Of a stretch of DNA of 24,265 nucleotides, positions 15,288-21,775 are shown in pieces. The notes below the pieces were generated by a model. That model saw only the letters and a list, made by a program, of their open reading frames with translations, did not search any database and was not told where the DNA came from. The stretch lies in the IMG/VR virus record IMGVR_UViG_3300013372_003612, positions 1 through 24,265 of that record, one strand, 5' to 3'. Origin of the DNA: a virus. The translations under genes were made by a program, and so were the position numbers. The number at the start of each line of letters is the position of its first letter. The first letter of the stretch is position 1.

Positions 15288-15752
15288 CTAGAACGGTTCG
15301 TCTGAGTCTGCGCCTACCGCAACAGCGGGACGTGTGCGAGGTGAAGCCGCAACCTTATTGGTTGATTTAGCCGCAGTATTGCCTTGTGGGCTATCTGTTT
15401 TGACACGACGCTGTACTGTTTCCAAAGAACGGGTAGCGATACCAATCTCTTCGGCAATCAAATCAACGACTGAACGCTTATTGCCTTCTTTGTCGTCGTA
15501 TGTGCGCTGCTCAAGGCGACCAGTCACAACGACACCAATGCCCTTTTCAAGCACACGGGCTGTATTCTCTGCAAGATAACGCCAAGCAGTCACGTTAAAG
15601 AATGAAGTCTTTTCAACTTTCTCACCTTGGGCATCTGTATATCCTTGATTGACTGCAACTCCGAACGAAAGCCGTGCAGCCCCGTTGCTTGCAAATGTCA
15701 ATTCTGGTTCTTGGGTGACATTCCCACTAATTGTTATCGCTGATGTGGACAT
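15288..15752 (-). CDS. ssb: Single-stranded DNA-binding protein
   Basis: The 154-aa protein binds and protects single-stranded DNA during replication. An OB fold spans about residues 1-110, with ITISGNVTQEPELTF, FFNVTAWRYLAENTARVLEK and GVVVTGRLEQRTY. A Gly/Pro/Ser-rich linker follows, ending in the acidic tip DSDEPF, which in bacterial SSB recruits partner proteins. Keeping DEPF suggests it still binds host SSB partners or phage equivalents. The leader has GAAAGG before the ATG, and the promoter has TAGAGT at 15783-15788. The promoter is divergent from that of the gene at 15839. Confidence 0.95.
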   Translation of the reverse strand: MSTSAITISGNVTQEPELTFASNGAARLSFGVAVNQGYTDAQGEKVEKTSFFNVTAWRYLAENTARVLEKGIGVVVTGRLEQRTYDDKEGNKRSVVDLIAEEIGIATRSLETVQRRVKTDSPQGNTAAKSTNKVAASPRTRPAVAVGADSDEPF

Positions 15753-15782
15753 ATTAACCTTTCTGAGTTAAGTGATAACGAC

Positions 15783-15832
15783 ACTCTACACCAAGCACCT
15801 GTGTTGCGCAACCTTATTATTACGGCTAATAT
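15783..15832. promoter_or_regulatory. Divergent promoters sharing a palindromic TTGCGCAA -35
   Basis: TTGCGCAA (15804-15811) supplies a -35 TTGCGC to both strands. On + it is followed after 17 bp by TAATAT (15827-15832). On - it is followed after 17 bp by TAGAGT (15788-15783). The two polymerases cannot bind together, so ssb and the 15839 genes should compete. The + arm also carries TTATTACGGC (15817-15826). Confidence 0.65.
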
Positions 15833-15838
15833 GGACAC

Positions 15839-16084
15839 ATGAAGAAAAAAACCCCAGAGGAACTTCAACTACTTGTCCATAAGCATCTAAAGAAAATGAT
15901 ATTACTTATGGTTGAAGGGGAAGAACCCACCAAGGAAGACGAATTAGACGCTGAAGACTTTGCATCGCTAGTCATTGGCACTTTAGGACTCAAGGTCGGA
16001 GAAGAACAGTCTGACGGAAGCATTGCGTGTTCAATTAGTCTTGGCTTTATAGACAGCAATCTGGTTAATCAAACCCCTGAATGA
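15839..16084 (+). CDS. Hypothetical acidic protein (81 aa), leaderless
   Basis: The ATG lies exactly 6 nt after TAATAT, so transcription should begin at or next to the start codon and no Shine-Dalgarno is present. The product begins MKKKTPEELQLLVHKHLKKM, continues with an acidic helix (EGEEPTKEDELDAEDFASLV) and ends in two short strands. No family is recognised. Its stop overlaps the next gene's start (ATGA at 16081), so the two form an operon. Confidence 0.6.
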   Translation: MKKKTPEELQLLVHKHLKKMILLMVEGEEPTKEDELDAEDFASLVIGTLGLKVGEEQSDGSIACSISLGFIDSNLVNQTPE

Positions 16085-16416
16085 AAAGTTTAGCAACAAT
16101 GGAAGACTCATTTAAATTCAAAACCCTACACGAATTCGGGACTGAGCAAAACGACCAAGCCAAAGATATTTTGAAATTGGCTGGCTGGAAGATACACCGA
16201 GATGAATCACAGAAGATTTACTATCTAATCCACAATAGTTCGGGTCAGATTATTCATTTTCGATGGCTTGAAGAGACTGATTATCAGTTGTACTCGCACG
16301 CTTTATCACTATTGGCGACAAGAATACATAAGAACGTATTTGAGAACTTTGAAAACTATTGGGACACTACTTTGCCCTCTTCACACAACCAAGGCGATAA
16401 CCCAATTTATTGCTAA
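16081..16416 (+). CDS. Hypothetical protein (111 aa)
   Basis: The start overlaps the preceding stop as ATGA. The 111-aa product contains AKDILKLAGWKIHRDESQKI, a strand pair (YYLIHNSSGQIIHFRW) and a long helix (YQLYSHALSLLATRIHKNVF). The layout suggests a small alpha/beta protein. No family is recognised. An internal ATG at residue 7 is an alternative start. Its last 4 nt overlap the end of the deacetylase-like gene on the other strand. Confidence 0.55.
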   Translation: MKSLATMEDSFKFKTLHEFGTEQNDQAKDILKLAGWKIHRDESQKIYYLIHNSSGQIIHFRWLEETDYQLYSHALSLLATRIHKNVFENFENYWDTTLPSSHNQGDNPIYC

Positions 16417-17327
16417 TTAGCCAGTTGCGCCCAAATTGTTTTTTGCGGTGAATTGCGACCACTAAACAACTCGATTGTTGTCTTATGTAATTCAACCAAC
16501 TCGCTCATATTGCCATACCCGCCCGCCATGACAACAACTGTTGGAATGTCTTTAAGCAATTGAGAAACATACATTTCTCGCATTTTGACTGTTAATGCCG
16601 AAAGTTGTGGATAAATATCTACTCCAGCATTGTATAAAACAATGTCAGTGTTGTCAAGTGAAATATTTTCGTCAATTACTTTCACACAAGCGTTCAGATA
16701 GTCGTTGCTGTTCAAAGTAAGCCAATCATTAAATACGTGCAAGATGTCGGTCGGGGCTTCTGGTTCATAAGTATCAAACGGTTCAATGGATACATCTATT
16801 TGTCTAATCTTGTCATTGCCTTTTTTGCGTTGGTCTTTAATAAACTCGTAAGTTCCACCACCGCAATGTGCATCTAAATCAAGGATAGTTACACGCTTCT
16901 CGTGATATCTAGACGCGTAAATAGCCCCGAGAGCCAGCGAGTTGATTGTACAAAACCCTTTGCCTTTTTGGGGAGTTGCGTGATGTAGCCCGCTTGATAA
17001 TGAACAAGAGACATTGTTCCCACCTATAGCGTCATCTATAGCTTGAAGCACCCCAGCAGTTGAGTTAGCGACCATTTCGTAGATGCCGTAATCCCAATTA
17101 AAACCATTGGTTTGTGCGAGTTTTCTATCAACGCCAGTCTTGATTGCGTCTAGGTAGTCTTTGTTTGTGTAGGCCCCGATAATCGTATTTGCTTTCTCAA
17201 GCATTTCTTTCGGGTCAGATATTTCATATCCGTCTTTTTTTAACGCCTCAACAATGTGTTTGGCTTTTTTAAGCGTCTCAAACTCGTAAATTGGAGCAAC
17301 ATAGTAATCGTTATAGTAAATATTCAT
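16413..17327 (-). CDS. Histone-deacetylase/AcuC-like zinc hydrolase
   Basis: The 304-aa product belongs to the arginase/deacetylase superfamily, which removes acyl groups from lysine or polyamine nitrogens. The active-site elements are present: the HH dyad in SGLHHATPQKGKGFC (H115, H116), zinc ligands D152 and H154 in LDLDAHCGGGT, D237 in NAGVDIYP, and GGY (269-271) for the catalytic tyrosine. The usual HHGNGT is here HCGGGT, a small departure. Length matches single-domain bacterial members (about 300-375 aa). The substrate is unknown; a deacylase that reverses acetylation or acts on acetyl-polyamines is possible. The start ATG lies 6 nt after TATATT. A phage deacetylase next to SNF2 and SSB suggests host reprogramming. 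Confidence 0.85.
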   Translation of the reverse strand: MNIYYNDYYVAPIYEFETLKKAKHIVEALKKDGYEISDPKEMLEKANTIIGAYTNKDYLDAIKTGVDRKLAQTNGFNWDYGIYEMVANSTAGVLQAIDDAIGGNNVSCSLSSGLHHATPQKGKGFCTINSLALGAIYASRYHEKRVTILDLDAHCGGGTYEFIKDQRKKGNDKIRQIDVSIEPFDTYEPEAPTDILHVFNDWLTLNSNDYLNACVKVIDENISLDNTDIVLYNAGVDIYPQLSALTVKMREMYVSQLLKDIPTVVVMAGGYGNMSELVELHKTTIELFSGRNSPQKTIWAQLAN

Positions 17328-17333
17328 ACCTGC

Positions 17334-17348
17334 AATATACAGGTATAT
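17334..17348 (-). promoter_or_regulatory. Palindromic operator over the -10 of the deacetylase gene
   Basis: ATATAC-AG-GTATAT (17335-17348) is a palindrome with 6-bp arms. On the - strand TATATT (17339-17334) is the -10, 6 nt before ATG 17327. A regulator bound to the palindrome would cover the -10 hexamer. No strong -35 is seen (TTGGGG at 17 bp). Confidence 0.45.
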
Positions 17349-17352
17349 GCAA

Positions 17353-17392
17353 CAACCCCCAACTCGGTTTGGAGACGCCGAATTGGGGGTTG
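17353..17392 (-). terminator. 15-bp hairpin between membrane and deacetylase genes
   Basis: CAACCCCCAACTCGG (17353-17367) pairs with CCGAATTGGGGGTTG (17378-17392) around a 10-nt loop. Read as - strand RNA, the single mismatch becomes a G-U pair; read as + strand RNA it is C-A. This argues that it acts in the - strand transcript. There is no U-run, so it is either an actinobacterial-style terminator or an attenuator. Confidence 0.5.
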
Positions 17393-17404
17393 AAACCTTG
17401 GAAT

Positions 17405-17572
17405 CTACTTAAACCACTCCAACGGGGCAGGTTCTCTATTTGCTTCCATTGAGAAGTCGTTTAACTGTTTATTCCTTCGTTGTTTAGCAAACAAATTGGT
17501 CGTGTGCCAAAAAAGCAACGCTCCAATAATTGCAAAAACAATATTTGGTTCTATTCCTAGTTGTATGTCCAT
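17405..17572 (-). CDS. Small membrane protein (55 aa)
   Basis: I start the gene at ATG 17572, which has AGGAT 8 nt upstream; a longer frame to 17608 would need a non-ATG start and has no ribosome-binding site. The protein is MDIQLGIEPN, a hydrophobic span (IVFAIIGALLFWHTTNLF), then a basic segment (AKQRRNKQ) and a polar tail. One transmembrane helix with a cytoplasmic basic side is predicted. The function is unknown. It is followed by the 15-bp hairpin. Confidence 0.55.
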   Translation of the reverse strand: MDIQLGIEPNIVFAIIGALLFWHTTNLFAKQRRNKQLNDFSMEANREPAPLEWFK

Positions 17573-17608
17573 AAATTTAATCCTAACGGTTATAAGGGGT
17601 AATAACAA

Positions 17609-17621
17609 CCCCGATTTGGGG
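17609..17621 (-). terminator. Weak hairpin CCCC-N5-GGGG
   Basis: On the - strand CCCC, AAATC and GGGG precede TTGTTATT, a short stem with a T-rich tail just after the 52-aa coiled-coil gene. Confidence 0.4.
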
Positions 17622-17626
17622 TCTGT

Positions 17627-17785
17627 TTAAGATGCTATGTAATTTGCGAGTTCTAGTTTGATTCGCAACTCGGCTATTGTGTGATTCAATTCTTTTATTT
17701 CGTTCCTAAGCGAGTCAGCGACTAAGCGCACTTCGTTGTAGTGATTCTTAAGTGAATCAAATTCTGCTTGTGTTACTTTTCCCAT
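17627..17785 (-). CDS. Small coiled-coil protein (52 aa)
   Basis: The frame begins at the second of two close ATGs; the first (17791) meets a stop after five codons. GGAG lies 7 nt upstream. The product MGKVTQAEFDSLKNHYNEVR continues with ADSLRNEIKELNHTIAELRI, in which Leu and Ile recur every seven residues, so a parallel coiled coil is likely. Its promoter (TTGTGA, 17 bp, TAGTGT) overlaps the SNF2 stop codon. The function is unknown; a small binding partner or inhibitor would fit. Confidence 0.6.
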   Translation of the reverse strand: MGKVTQAEFDSLKNHYNEVRLVADSLRNEIKELNHTIAELRIKLELANYIAS

Positions 17786-17809
17786 TTCATTTCTCCTTTG
17801 GTACTTATT

Positions 17810-17838
17810 ACACTACCCGTAATAACAACCAATCACAA
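17810..17838 (-). promoter_or_regulatory. TTATTACGGG-type promoter for the coiled-coil gene
   Basis: - strand: -35 TTGTGA (17838-17833, overlapping the SNF2 stop), 17-bp spacer ending in TTATTACGGG, -10 TAGTGT (17815-17810). A 24-nt leader with GGAG follows, so this transcript is not leaderless. Confidence 0.6.
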
Positions 17839-19773
17839 CTGCTTGGAATACAACCCCAACACCAACTGAGCGCCCAGTTCTAGTTCGTTTTCGGGGCTAC
17901 CACCATCAACGGCAGAGTTGACGACTGAGCGTTTTGACGAGATAAGTGAATATATTTCTTCATCAATCGTGTCAGCGCACAACGCATAGGTCGCAGTTAC
18001 TGAGCCCCGCTGCCCCATGCGATGCAAACGAGAGTAAGTCTGGTCAATATCAGCAGGAGTCCATGGCAGTTCCACAAACAAGATATCTTGAGCAGCTGTA
18101 AGAGTGTGCCCTGTTTTTGCAGCCTGAATACTTAAAACGATTACGGTGGCGGAAGAGTCCTCTTGGAATTTTTTCTTTACAGCCTCGACCTCATCTACCG
18201 TCATCCCGCCTTGTATTTTTAGTCCACCAAAACGATTGGCTAAAATATCAACAACATCTCTATGGTGTGCCGCGACAACTACTTTTGCTCCCCCTGAAGT
18301 TCGGGACTCAACCCACTCAACAATTGATTCCATCTTTGCATGCGCAGCCAATCGTCTAAGAACTGACAACTTAATTAAATTTTGTGCTGACTCTGCCTTC
18401 ATGCGCGCGCGTACACCCGCGGAGTGTGGTGACTGTCCCAGCTCTATGGCTATCTGTTTTGCTCGTTCTACCAAGAACTCAACTATGTCGGCTTCTGCTT
18501 TCTTGTATTCGGCCATTGGCCCCGCTGCGCCGCCCAGAATCAAACGCTGGTGGAAGACTGGAGGTAAATCGTGTAATACTTGGTCTTTTGTACGTCTGAT
18601 ATAACACACACTGCGAAGTTTTTCATTTAACTCCTCTAAGTTAGATGAACCTTCCAAATGCCACTGACCATACCTGTCTTGGAACGCCGCGCAGTATCTA
18701 CGATAAAACCCCCAAGTACCACCAAAGTCTTTTATTTTTCCAAGAATGTCTAATTGCGCAACATATTCTGCTGGTCTGTTGGTTACTGGCGTTCCAGTTA
18801 AAAGAAGCACGGGCGCGCCGCTCGGGGCTGAATGGATAATCTTTTTTGCTGACTTAGAACGCTTGGCGGTTAGCGTCTTGCAATAATGACTTTCATCCAA
18901 TACGTATGAGTTGTGGTTTTTTAATTCATTTTCCCAAAAAGTTATGTTTGAGTAACCAATCACCAGAACGTCGTAGGTCCCGCGCTGCGGGAATGGATTT
19001 TTCTCCCCTTTCCCACCCTTAATGATTTGCACTTGTCTTTTCGGTAGCCATTTGTTATACTCGGCTTTCCAGTTAAGAACCAAATTGGGTGGACAAACAA
19101 CAACTGCTGGGTAACTAATATCTTTTAGATGTTCCAATGTCGCAATCGCTTGCAGTGTTTTCCCTAATCCCATTTCATCTGCGATAAAAGTGCGCTTTGC
19201 TTTAGAGGCATAAACAACTCCTGCTTTTTGATATGGCAATAACGCATCGTTGAGCCCCGCGTCTTCCAGAATGATGTCGTCACTGACTGCTCGAGAAGCC
19301 TCTTTCAACTCAGATAATTGGCTGTTAATCCGAGTTGCCTCTACTTTGAGGTCTGCCGATATGGGCATATTGAATGTTTCTCCCCACCGCATTGCTTCGT
19401 TGATGGCCGTCAACGGGGCTCGCCACGCACGGGTCTTGCTATCCCAAGTAATTGACGGGATTTGCTTGACTGAACGCACCATAACGGGGTCGTAGGTGAA
19501 AGACAGGTAGATAACCCCATCTTTGATAAACACGCCTGAATGTTCTGCGCCACTCCTCTTGGGAATAGTGAACGTCAATACATCGTTATCTATTTCAAAT
19601 AAGTGTTTCTGAGCGAAGCCCCGAACCTCTGTCACGCTGTCCATTGGCGCACGCCAGACACGGCTAACTTTGTCCCATTTTGCGCCGTTAATTCGTTTGA
19701 TTTCCGCTACCTGATTAGAGTCGTAAGGGAAGTCTAATACGAGGTGATTATTGTCAAGATAGAGGCGAGACAC
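17833..19773 (-). CDS. SNF2-family DNA translocase/helicase with two HARP-like repeats
   Basis: This 646-aa SF2 ATPase would translocate on duplex DNA and remodel or anneal forks. The helicase motifs are DEMGLGKT (199-206, Walker A), DESH (293-296), LLLTGTP (323-329) and QTYSRLHRMGQ (578-588, motif VI). Two N-terminal repeats, KWDKVSRVWRAP (32-43) and TWDSKTRAWRAP (109-120), resemble the HARP elements of SMARCAL1, an annealing helicase that restarts stalled forks. Length is normal for phage SNF2 proteins. The start is GTG at 19773, exactly 6 nt after a perfect TATAAT, so the mRNA is probably leaderless. It lies in the same region as SSB and the primase-helicase and likely serves replication or recombination. 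Confidence 0.92.
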   Translation of the reverse strand: MSRLYLDNNHLVLDFPYDSNQVAEIKRINGAKWDKVSRVWRAPMDSVTEVRGFAQKHLFEIDNDVLTFTIPKRSGAEHSGVFIKDGVIYLSFTYDPVMVRSVKQIPSITWDSKTRAWRAPLTAINEAMRWGETFNMPISADLKVEATRINSQLSELKEASRAVSDDIILEDAGLNDALLPYQKAGVVYASKAKRTFIADEMGLGKTLQAIATLEHLKDISYPAVVVCPPNLVLNWKAEYNKWLPKRQVQIIKGGKGEKNPFPQRGTYDVLVIGYSNITFWENELKNHNSYVLDESHYCKTLTAKRSKSAKKIIHSAPSGAPVLLLTGTPVTNRPAEYVAQLDILGKIKDFGGTWGFYRRYCAAFQDRYGQWHLEGSSNLEELNEKLRSVCYIRRTKDQVLHDLPPVFHQRLILGGAAGPMAEYKKAEADIVEFLVERAKQIAIELGQSPHSAGVRARMKAESAQNLIKLSVLRRLAAHAKMESIVEWVESRTSGGAKVVVAAHHRDVVDILANRFGGLKIQGGMTVDEVEAVKKKFQEDSSATVIVLSIQAAKTGHTLTAAQDILFVELPWTPADIDQTYSRLHRMGQRGSVTATYALCADTIDEEIYSLISSKRSVVNSAVDGGSPENELELGAQLVLGLYSKQL

Positions 19774-19779
19774 ATAGCG

Positions 19780-19785
19780 ATTATA
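19780..19785 (-). promoter_or_regulatory. -10 TATAAT of the SNF2 gene
   Basis: A consensus TATAAT on the - strand lies 6 nt before the GTG start; the preceding bases are CGGGAC. An out-of-frame ATG lies 2 nt upstream of the GTG. No good -35 is seen. Confidence 0.6.
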
Positions 19786-19843
19786 GTCCCGACTTTTAGT
19801 ATAAAAACAGTTGTTGGTTTATGGTTTGATAAATACACAGTGC

Positions 19844-19863
19844 GCCCCCACTCATCTGGGGGC
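19844..19863. terminator. Hairpin after the 40-aa zinc gene
   Basis: GCCCCCA (19844-19850) pairs with TGGGGGC (19857-19863). It lies 19 nt past the stop of the 19883 gene and ahead of the SNF2 promoter, as expected of a - strand terminator without a long U-run. Confidence 0.5.
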
Positions 19864-19882
19864 TCTGTACGGGCTTGTCGCC

Positions 19883-20005
19883 CTACTCTTGCGAGTCAGG
19901 GTTGGCGCAGATGCGCGCGTCGTGTTTCGGGAAGTACTCCCCGCACGATTTGCAACACAGCCAAGCGTCATAGCGACCGCTCTCAATGGCTTCATCTGGT
20001 GTCAT
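19883..20005 (-). CDS. Small cysteine-rich protein (40 aa)
   Basis: The 40-aa frame (MTPDEAIESGRYDAWLCCKS, then CGEYFPKHDARIC) carries CCxxC and a later C33, with H28 close by, a plausible single zinc knuckle. AGGAGAC lies just before the ATG, and a TTATTACGGG-type promoter (20033-20061) stands 27 nt upstream of the start. The composition and signals make it a real gene although it is short. The function is unknown. Confidence 0.6.
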   Translation of the reverse strand: MTPDEAIESGRYDAWLCCKSCGEYFPKHDARICANPDSQE

Positions 20006-20032
20006 CAGGTGTCTCCTTTCTCTGATACTTCT

Positions 20033-20061
20033 ACTCTACCCGTAATAGGGCACAATGCAAA
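20033..20061 (-). promoter_or_regulatory. CTATTACGGG-type promoter
   Basis: - strand: TTTGCA (20061-20056), 17 bp ending in CTATTACGGG, TAGAGT (20038-20033). The leader contains AGTATC and AAAGGAGA, similar to that of the neighbouring gene at 20218. Confidence 0.55.
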
Positions 20062-20063
20062 AC

Positions 20064-20084
20064 GCAGGGGGTTATACCCCCTGC
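20064..20084. terminator. Perfect 8-bp hairpin containing a stop codon
   Basis: GCAGGGGG-TTATA-CCCCCTGC. The stop codon of the 48-aa gene (20074-20072) lies in the loop, and GTTTT follows on the - strand, directly before the next promoter. It probably terminates that gene's transcript. Confidence 0.6.
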
Positions 20085-20218
20085 ATCTCTTGCTCTGTGA
20101 GTGTCTCACCACAGAATAGGCACGTCTCACCTGCAAGCAGGCTTGCGTGGCGGGCAAGGCTTCTGACTTCTATATAGTCCAGACAGCCATTCTCGCAGTG
20201 CCAGTATGACTCAATCAC
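20072..20218 (-). CDS. Small zinc-ribbon protein (48 aa)
   Basis: The frame starts at GTG 20218 with AAGGAG 5-6 nt before it. The product has HCENGCLDY (C8, C12) and ETCLFCGETL (C33, C36), four cysteines with the spacing of a zinc ribbon. A TTATTACGGG-type promoter lies 27 nt upstream. Its stop lies inside the hairpin at 20064-20084. It is a small regulator or adaptor of unknown role. Confidence 0.6.
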   Translation of the reverse strand: MIESYWHCENGCLDYIEVRSLARHASLLAGETCLFCGETLTEQEMQGV

Positions 20219-20245
20219 GATATCTCCTTTCTCGTTGATACTTCC

Positions 20246-20410
20246 ATATTACCCGTAATAAGACACAATGACACCCTGTGGATAACTTAACCAGAATATG
20301 TGTCAGAGCCCCGAGACTTCTAATCTAAAAATCAAAATCAAAACCATCGCGCGGGGCCGCTCAGCGGCAAGATTTTACAGCAAGTTCTTACGGTGGCGGA
20401 AAGGAACTGT
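20246..20410 (-). repeat. Intergenic cassette A (promoter, DnaA box, core repeat)
   Basis: In - strand order: core CAGTTCC...AACTTGC (20410-20380), GGGGCC (20357-20352 region), A/T-rich DNA, TTATCCACA (20285-20277), GTGTCA (20274-20269), 17 bp ending in TTATTACGGG, TAATAT (20251-20246). Cassettes B and C repeat this order. The first 25 bp of the core are identical in A and B. Confidence 0.7.
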
Positions 20411-20579
20411 ATTTCTTTTGTGAGGTTGTATGTGAACTGAACAATAAGGGCTCAGCAGTATTGCTCTGCGTTTACACGGGTTATTATTCCATGTGCGAGA
20501 CTGACATTTTCTACGAGAGATAATTACAGTTTATCCGCAATAAGATTCAACTACAACGTAGTGGGTGTATAGTTAGATA
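20266..20579. other. Non-coding region with an orphan promoter
   Basis: About 310 bp without a gene between the 48-aa gene's promoter and the gene at 20580. It holds most of cassette A, a GCCGC-TGA-GCGGC hairpin near 20357-20369, and a - strand TTATTGCGGA-TAAACT (20543-20528) resembling the shared promoter but followed by no usable start codon. A short RNA reading from about 20521 into cassette A is possible. Confidence 0.4.
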
Positions 20580-20720
20580 ATGAAACCTGAGCAAGAAGAC
20601 GAAGTCGGGGCTCCCGAGCCATCAGACGAAGTTATACCTCAAGTTATACTTTCAAGCACTGCGAATTCTAGGTTCATCCAACAACTGCCTCGTCAATTGG
20701 GCTGTTGTCCTAAGAACTAG
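20580..20720 (+). CDS. Small hypothetical protein (46 aa), leaderless
   Basis: TATAGT (20568-20573) is followed by exactly 6 nt and ATG 20580. The product MKPEQEDEVGAPEPSDEVIP continues to a basic segment (SRFIQQLPRQLG) and ends CCPKN. The N-terminal half is acidic and Pro-rich, probably unstructured. No ribosome-binding site is visible, as expected of a leaderless gene. The stop overlaps the end of the opposite gene by 4 nt. The function is unknown. Confidence 0.5.
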   Translation: MKPEQEDEVGAPEPSDEVIPQVILSSTANSRFIQQLPRQLGCCPKN

Positions 20721-21088
20721 TTTGAGTTAGGTTTATCAACCCATTGCCCTAATTGAGCAATCTGAATTACGCCAGTCTCAGGATGTGTTCTCCACGCAAA
20801 CTGGCAACAAGGGGTGTCGTTTTCGCACGGGTGTTGCCCCGCTTGAATGGACTTCGCTAAGGCTGGGAAGACATAAAGGAATTTCATAACACAATCATGA
20901 CAAAGCACCCAGCGTTGAAACACCGTAATCCCAAACTCGGCTTCTAGGTCGTCGGAGAACCCTCCGTAATATCCAAAACTTTGGAATGGGAGCGACCATC
21001 CACTATCAGGCAAACCAGATTGGTAGGTAGACGGGGCTCCCTCACCGCAAGCAGAACAAATAACTTGTTCGGCAGTAGTGATATCCAT
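20717..21088 (-). CDS. Cysteine-rich protein (123 aa), leaderless
   Basis: Three cysteine pairs are present: CSAC (11-14), CHDC (63-66) and C88 with C94-C95. Aromatic Gly-rich text (GWSLPFQSFGYYGGF) lies between the first two. One or two zinc sites are likely. The ATG lies 6 nt after TATAGT, with GTTACGGA before it and TTGTTA at the -35 position. I do not recognise the family; a zinc-binding adaptor or nucleic-acid-binding role would be a guess. Confidence 0.65.
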   Translation of the reverse strand: MDITTAEQVICSACGEGAPSTYQSGLPDSGWSLPFQSFGYYGGFSDDLEAEFGITVFQRWVLCHDCVMKFLYVFPALAKSIQAGQHPCENDTPCCQFAWRTHPETGVIQIAQLGQWVDKPNSN

Positions 21089-21094
21089 AATTAA

Positions 21095-21138
21095 ACTATA
21101 TCCGTAACAGTGCGCATTAACAACATAGGTGATAATCT
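21095..21138. promoter_or_regulatory. Second divergent promoter pair
   Basis: - strand: TTGTTA (21123-21118), 17 bp ending in TGTTACGGA, TATAGT (21100-21095). + strand: GTGCGC (21110-21115), 17 bp, TAATCT (21133-21138). Each -10 is 6 nt from a start codon (21088 and 21145), and the two promoters interlock as at ssb. Confidence 0.5.
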
Positions 21139-21144
21139 ATGTAT

Positions 21145-21381
21145 ATGGAAAACAATGAAAAAACTGAACTAGAAATTAGACTTGAAAATTTGGAAGCCAA
21201 GTTTGATGAGGTCGCCCAGAAAATCGCGGAACTTCAGTCCCGCATCAAAGCTGACAAAGAAGCGAGAAACAAAGAAGTAAAGAACGATTTAATTGACAAT
21301 CGTCTTAACGCAATTAACTTGAAACTCCCAAAGTCCATCAGTGAATCTTTTGGGACTATTAACTCTCCTCGTAATAAGTAA
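21145..21381 (+). CDS. Coiled-coil protein (78 aa)
   Basis: The protein MENNEKTELEIRLENLEAKF has a heptad pattern through about residue 45 (ENLEAKFDEVAQKIAELQSR), then a basic stretch and a polar tail. A coiled-coil dimer is likely. ATG 21145 lies 6 nt after TAATCT; ATG 21139, two codons upstream, has AGGTGA 6 nt before it, so either start is possible. The function is unknown. Its 3' end overlaps the 36-aa gene on the other strand. Confidence 0.6.
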   Translation: MENNEKTELEIRLENLEAKFDEVAQKIAELQSRIKADKEARNKEVKNDLIDNRLNAINLKLPKSISESFGTINSPRNK

Positions 21382-21469
21382 TTTCGGGGCTCACCCACGC
21401 CCAACCCATAGGTATCTGATACCCATCGATGTCGTGGTCGTCTGACTGTGTTTCGTTTTCGTTTTCCAT
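21359..21469 (-). CDS. Possible 36-aa acidic protein
   Basis: ATG 21469 opens MENENETQSDDHDIDGYQIP followed by MGWAWVSPEITYYEES. The composition (acidic start, aromatic core) looks more like a real small phage protein than the longer frame that also covers this region. The ribosome-binding site is weak. It overlaps the coiled-coil gene by 23 nt at its end. Confidence 0.35.
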   Translation of the reverse strand: MENENETQSDDHDIDGYQIPMGWAWVSPEITYYEES

Positions 21470-21502
21470 AAATTTTGCTCGTTTGCCTTTACGAACGGCC
21501 CC

Positions 21503-21520
21503 GCCCAGCGGGGGCTGGGC
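21503..21520. terminator. Hairpin GCCCAGC-GGGG-GCTGGGC
   Basis: A perfect 7-bp G/C stem with a 4-nt loop, 16 nt past the stop of the 79-aa gene on the - strand. It is a likely terminator without a U-run. Confidence 0.5.
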
Positions 21521-21535
21521 AAGACAAGCCGTGCG

Positions 21536-21775
21536 TTAGTGGAACTTCTCAACTCCTTCAATATTGGCTGGCTCTGACATAAGTTCGTATGCCAACTCTG
21601 ATGCGAGTTTCGTGACGACCAAGAACAAGTCTTTAGCCGATACACTCGTCTCGGCACAATACTGCTCAAAGGCATTTGTGTCTCGGTAATCAGTCCATAG
21701 GGCTTTAAGCGCATCGCCTGCGATGTAGCCAACGCCCATATACTCGTCTCGGAAGACCTTCTCTAAAGTGTCCAT
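21536..21775 (-). CDS. Hypothetical protein (79 aa) with structured leader
   Basis: I start at ATG 21775, which has AGGAG 7 nt upstream; a longer frame to 21802 would run into the leader hairpin. The product is MDTLEKVFRDEYMGVGYIAG then helices ending ELMSEPANIEGVEKFH. It is helical and acidic, with no known family. The 60-nt leader contains a conserved segment and hairpin shared with the gene at 23367, which suggests common post-transcriptional control. Confidence 0.6.
   Translation of the reverse strand: MDTLEKVFRDEYMGVGYIAGDALKALWTDYRDTNAFEQYCAETSVSAKDLFLVVTKLASELAYELMSEPANIEGVEKFH

Noticed and set aside
16606-16614. DnaA-box-like TGTGGATAA
   Set aside because: Lies inside the deacetylase coding sequence with no other origin features; probably chance.
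18146-18604. 152-aa frame on the + strand
   Set aside because: Antisense to the SNF2 gene; low-complexity translation and no signals.
21391-21732. 113-aa frame on the - strand
   Set aside because: Shadow of the 79-aa gene in another frame; Thr-rich tail; the 36-aa frame explains its left part better.
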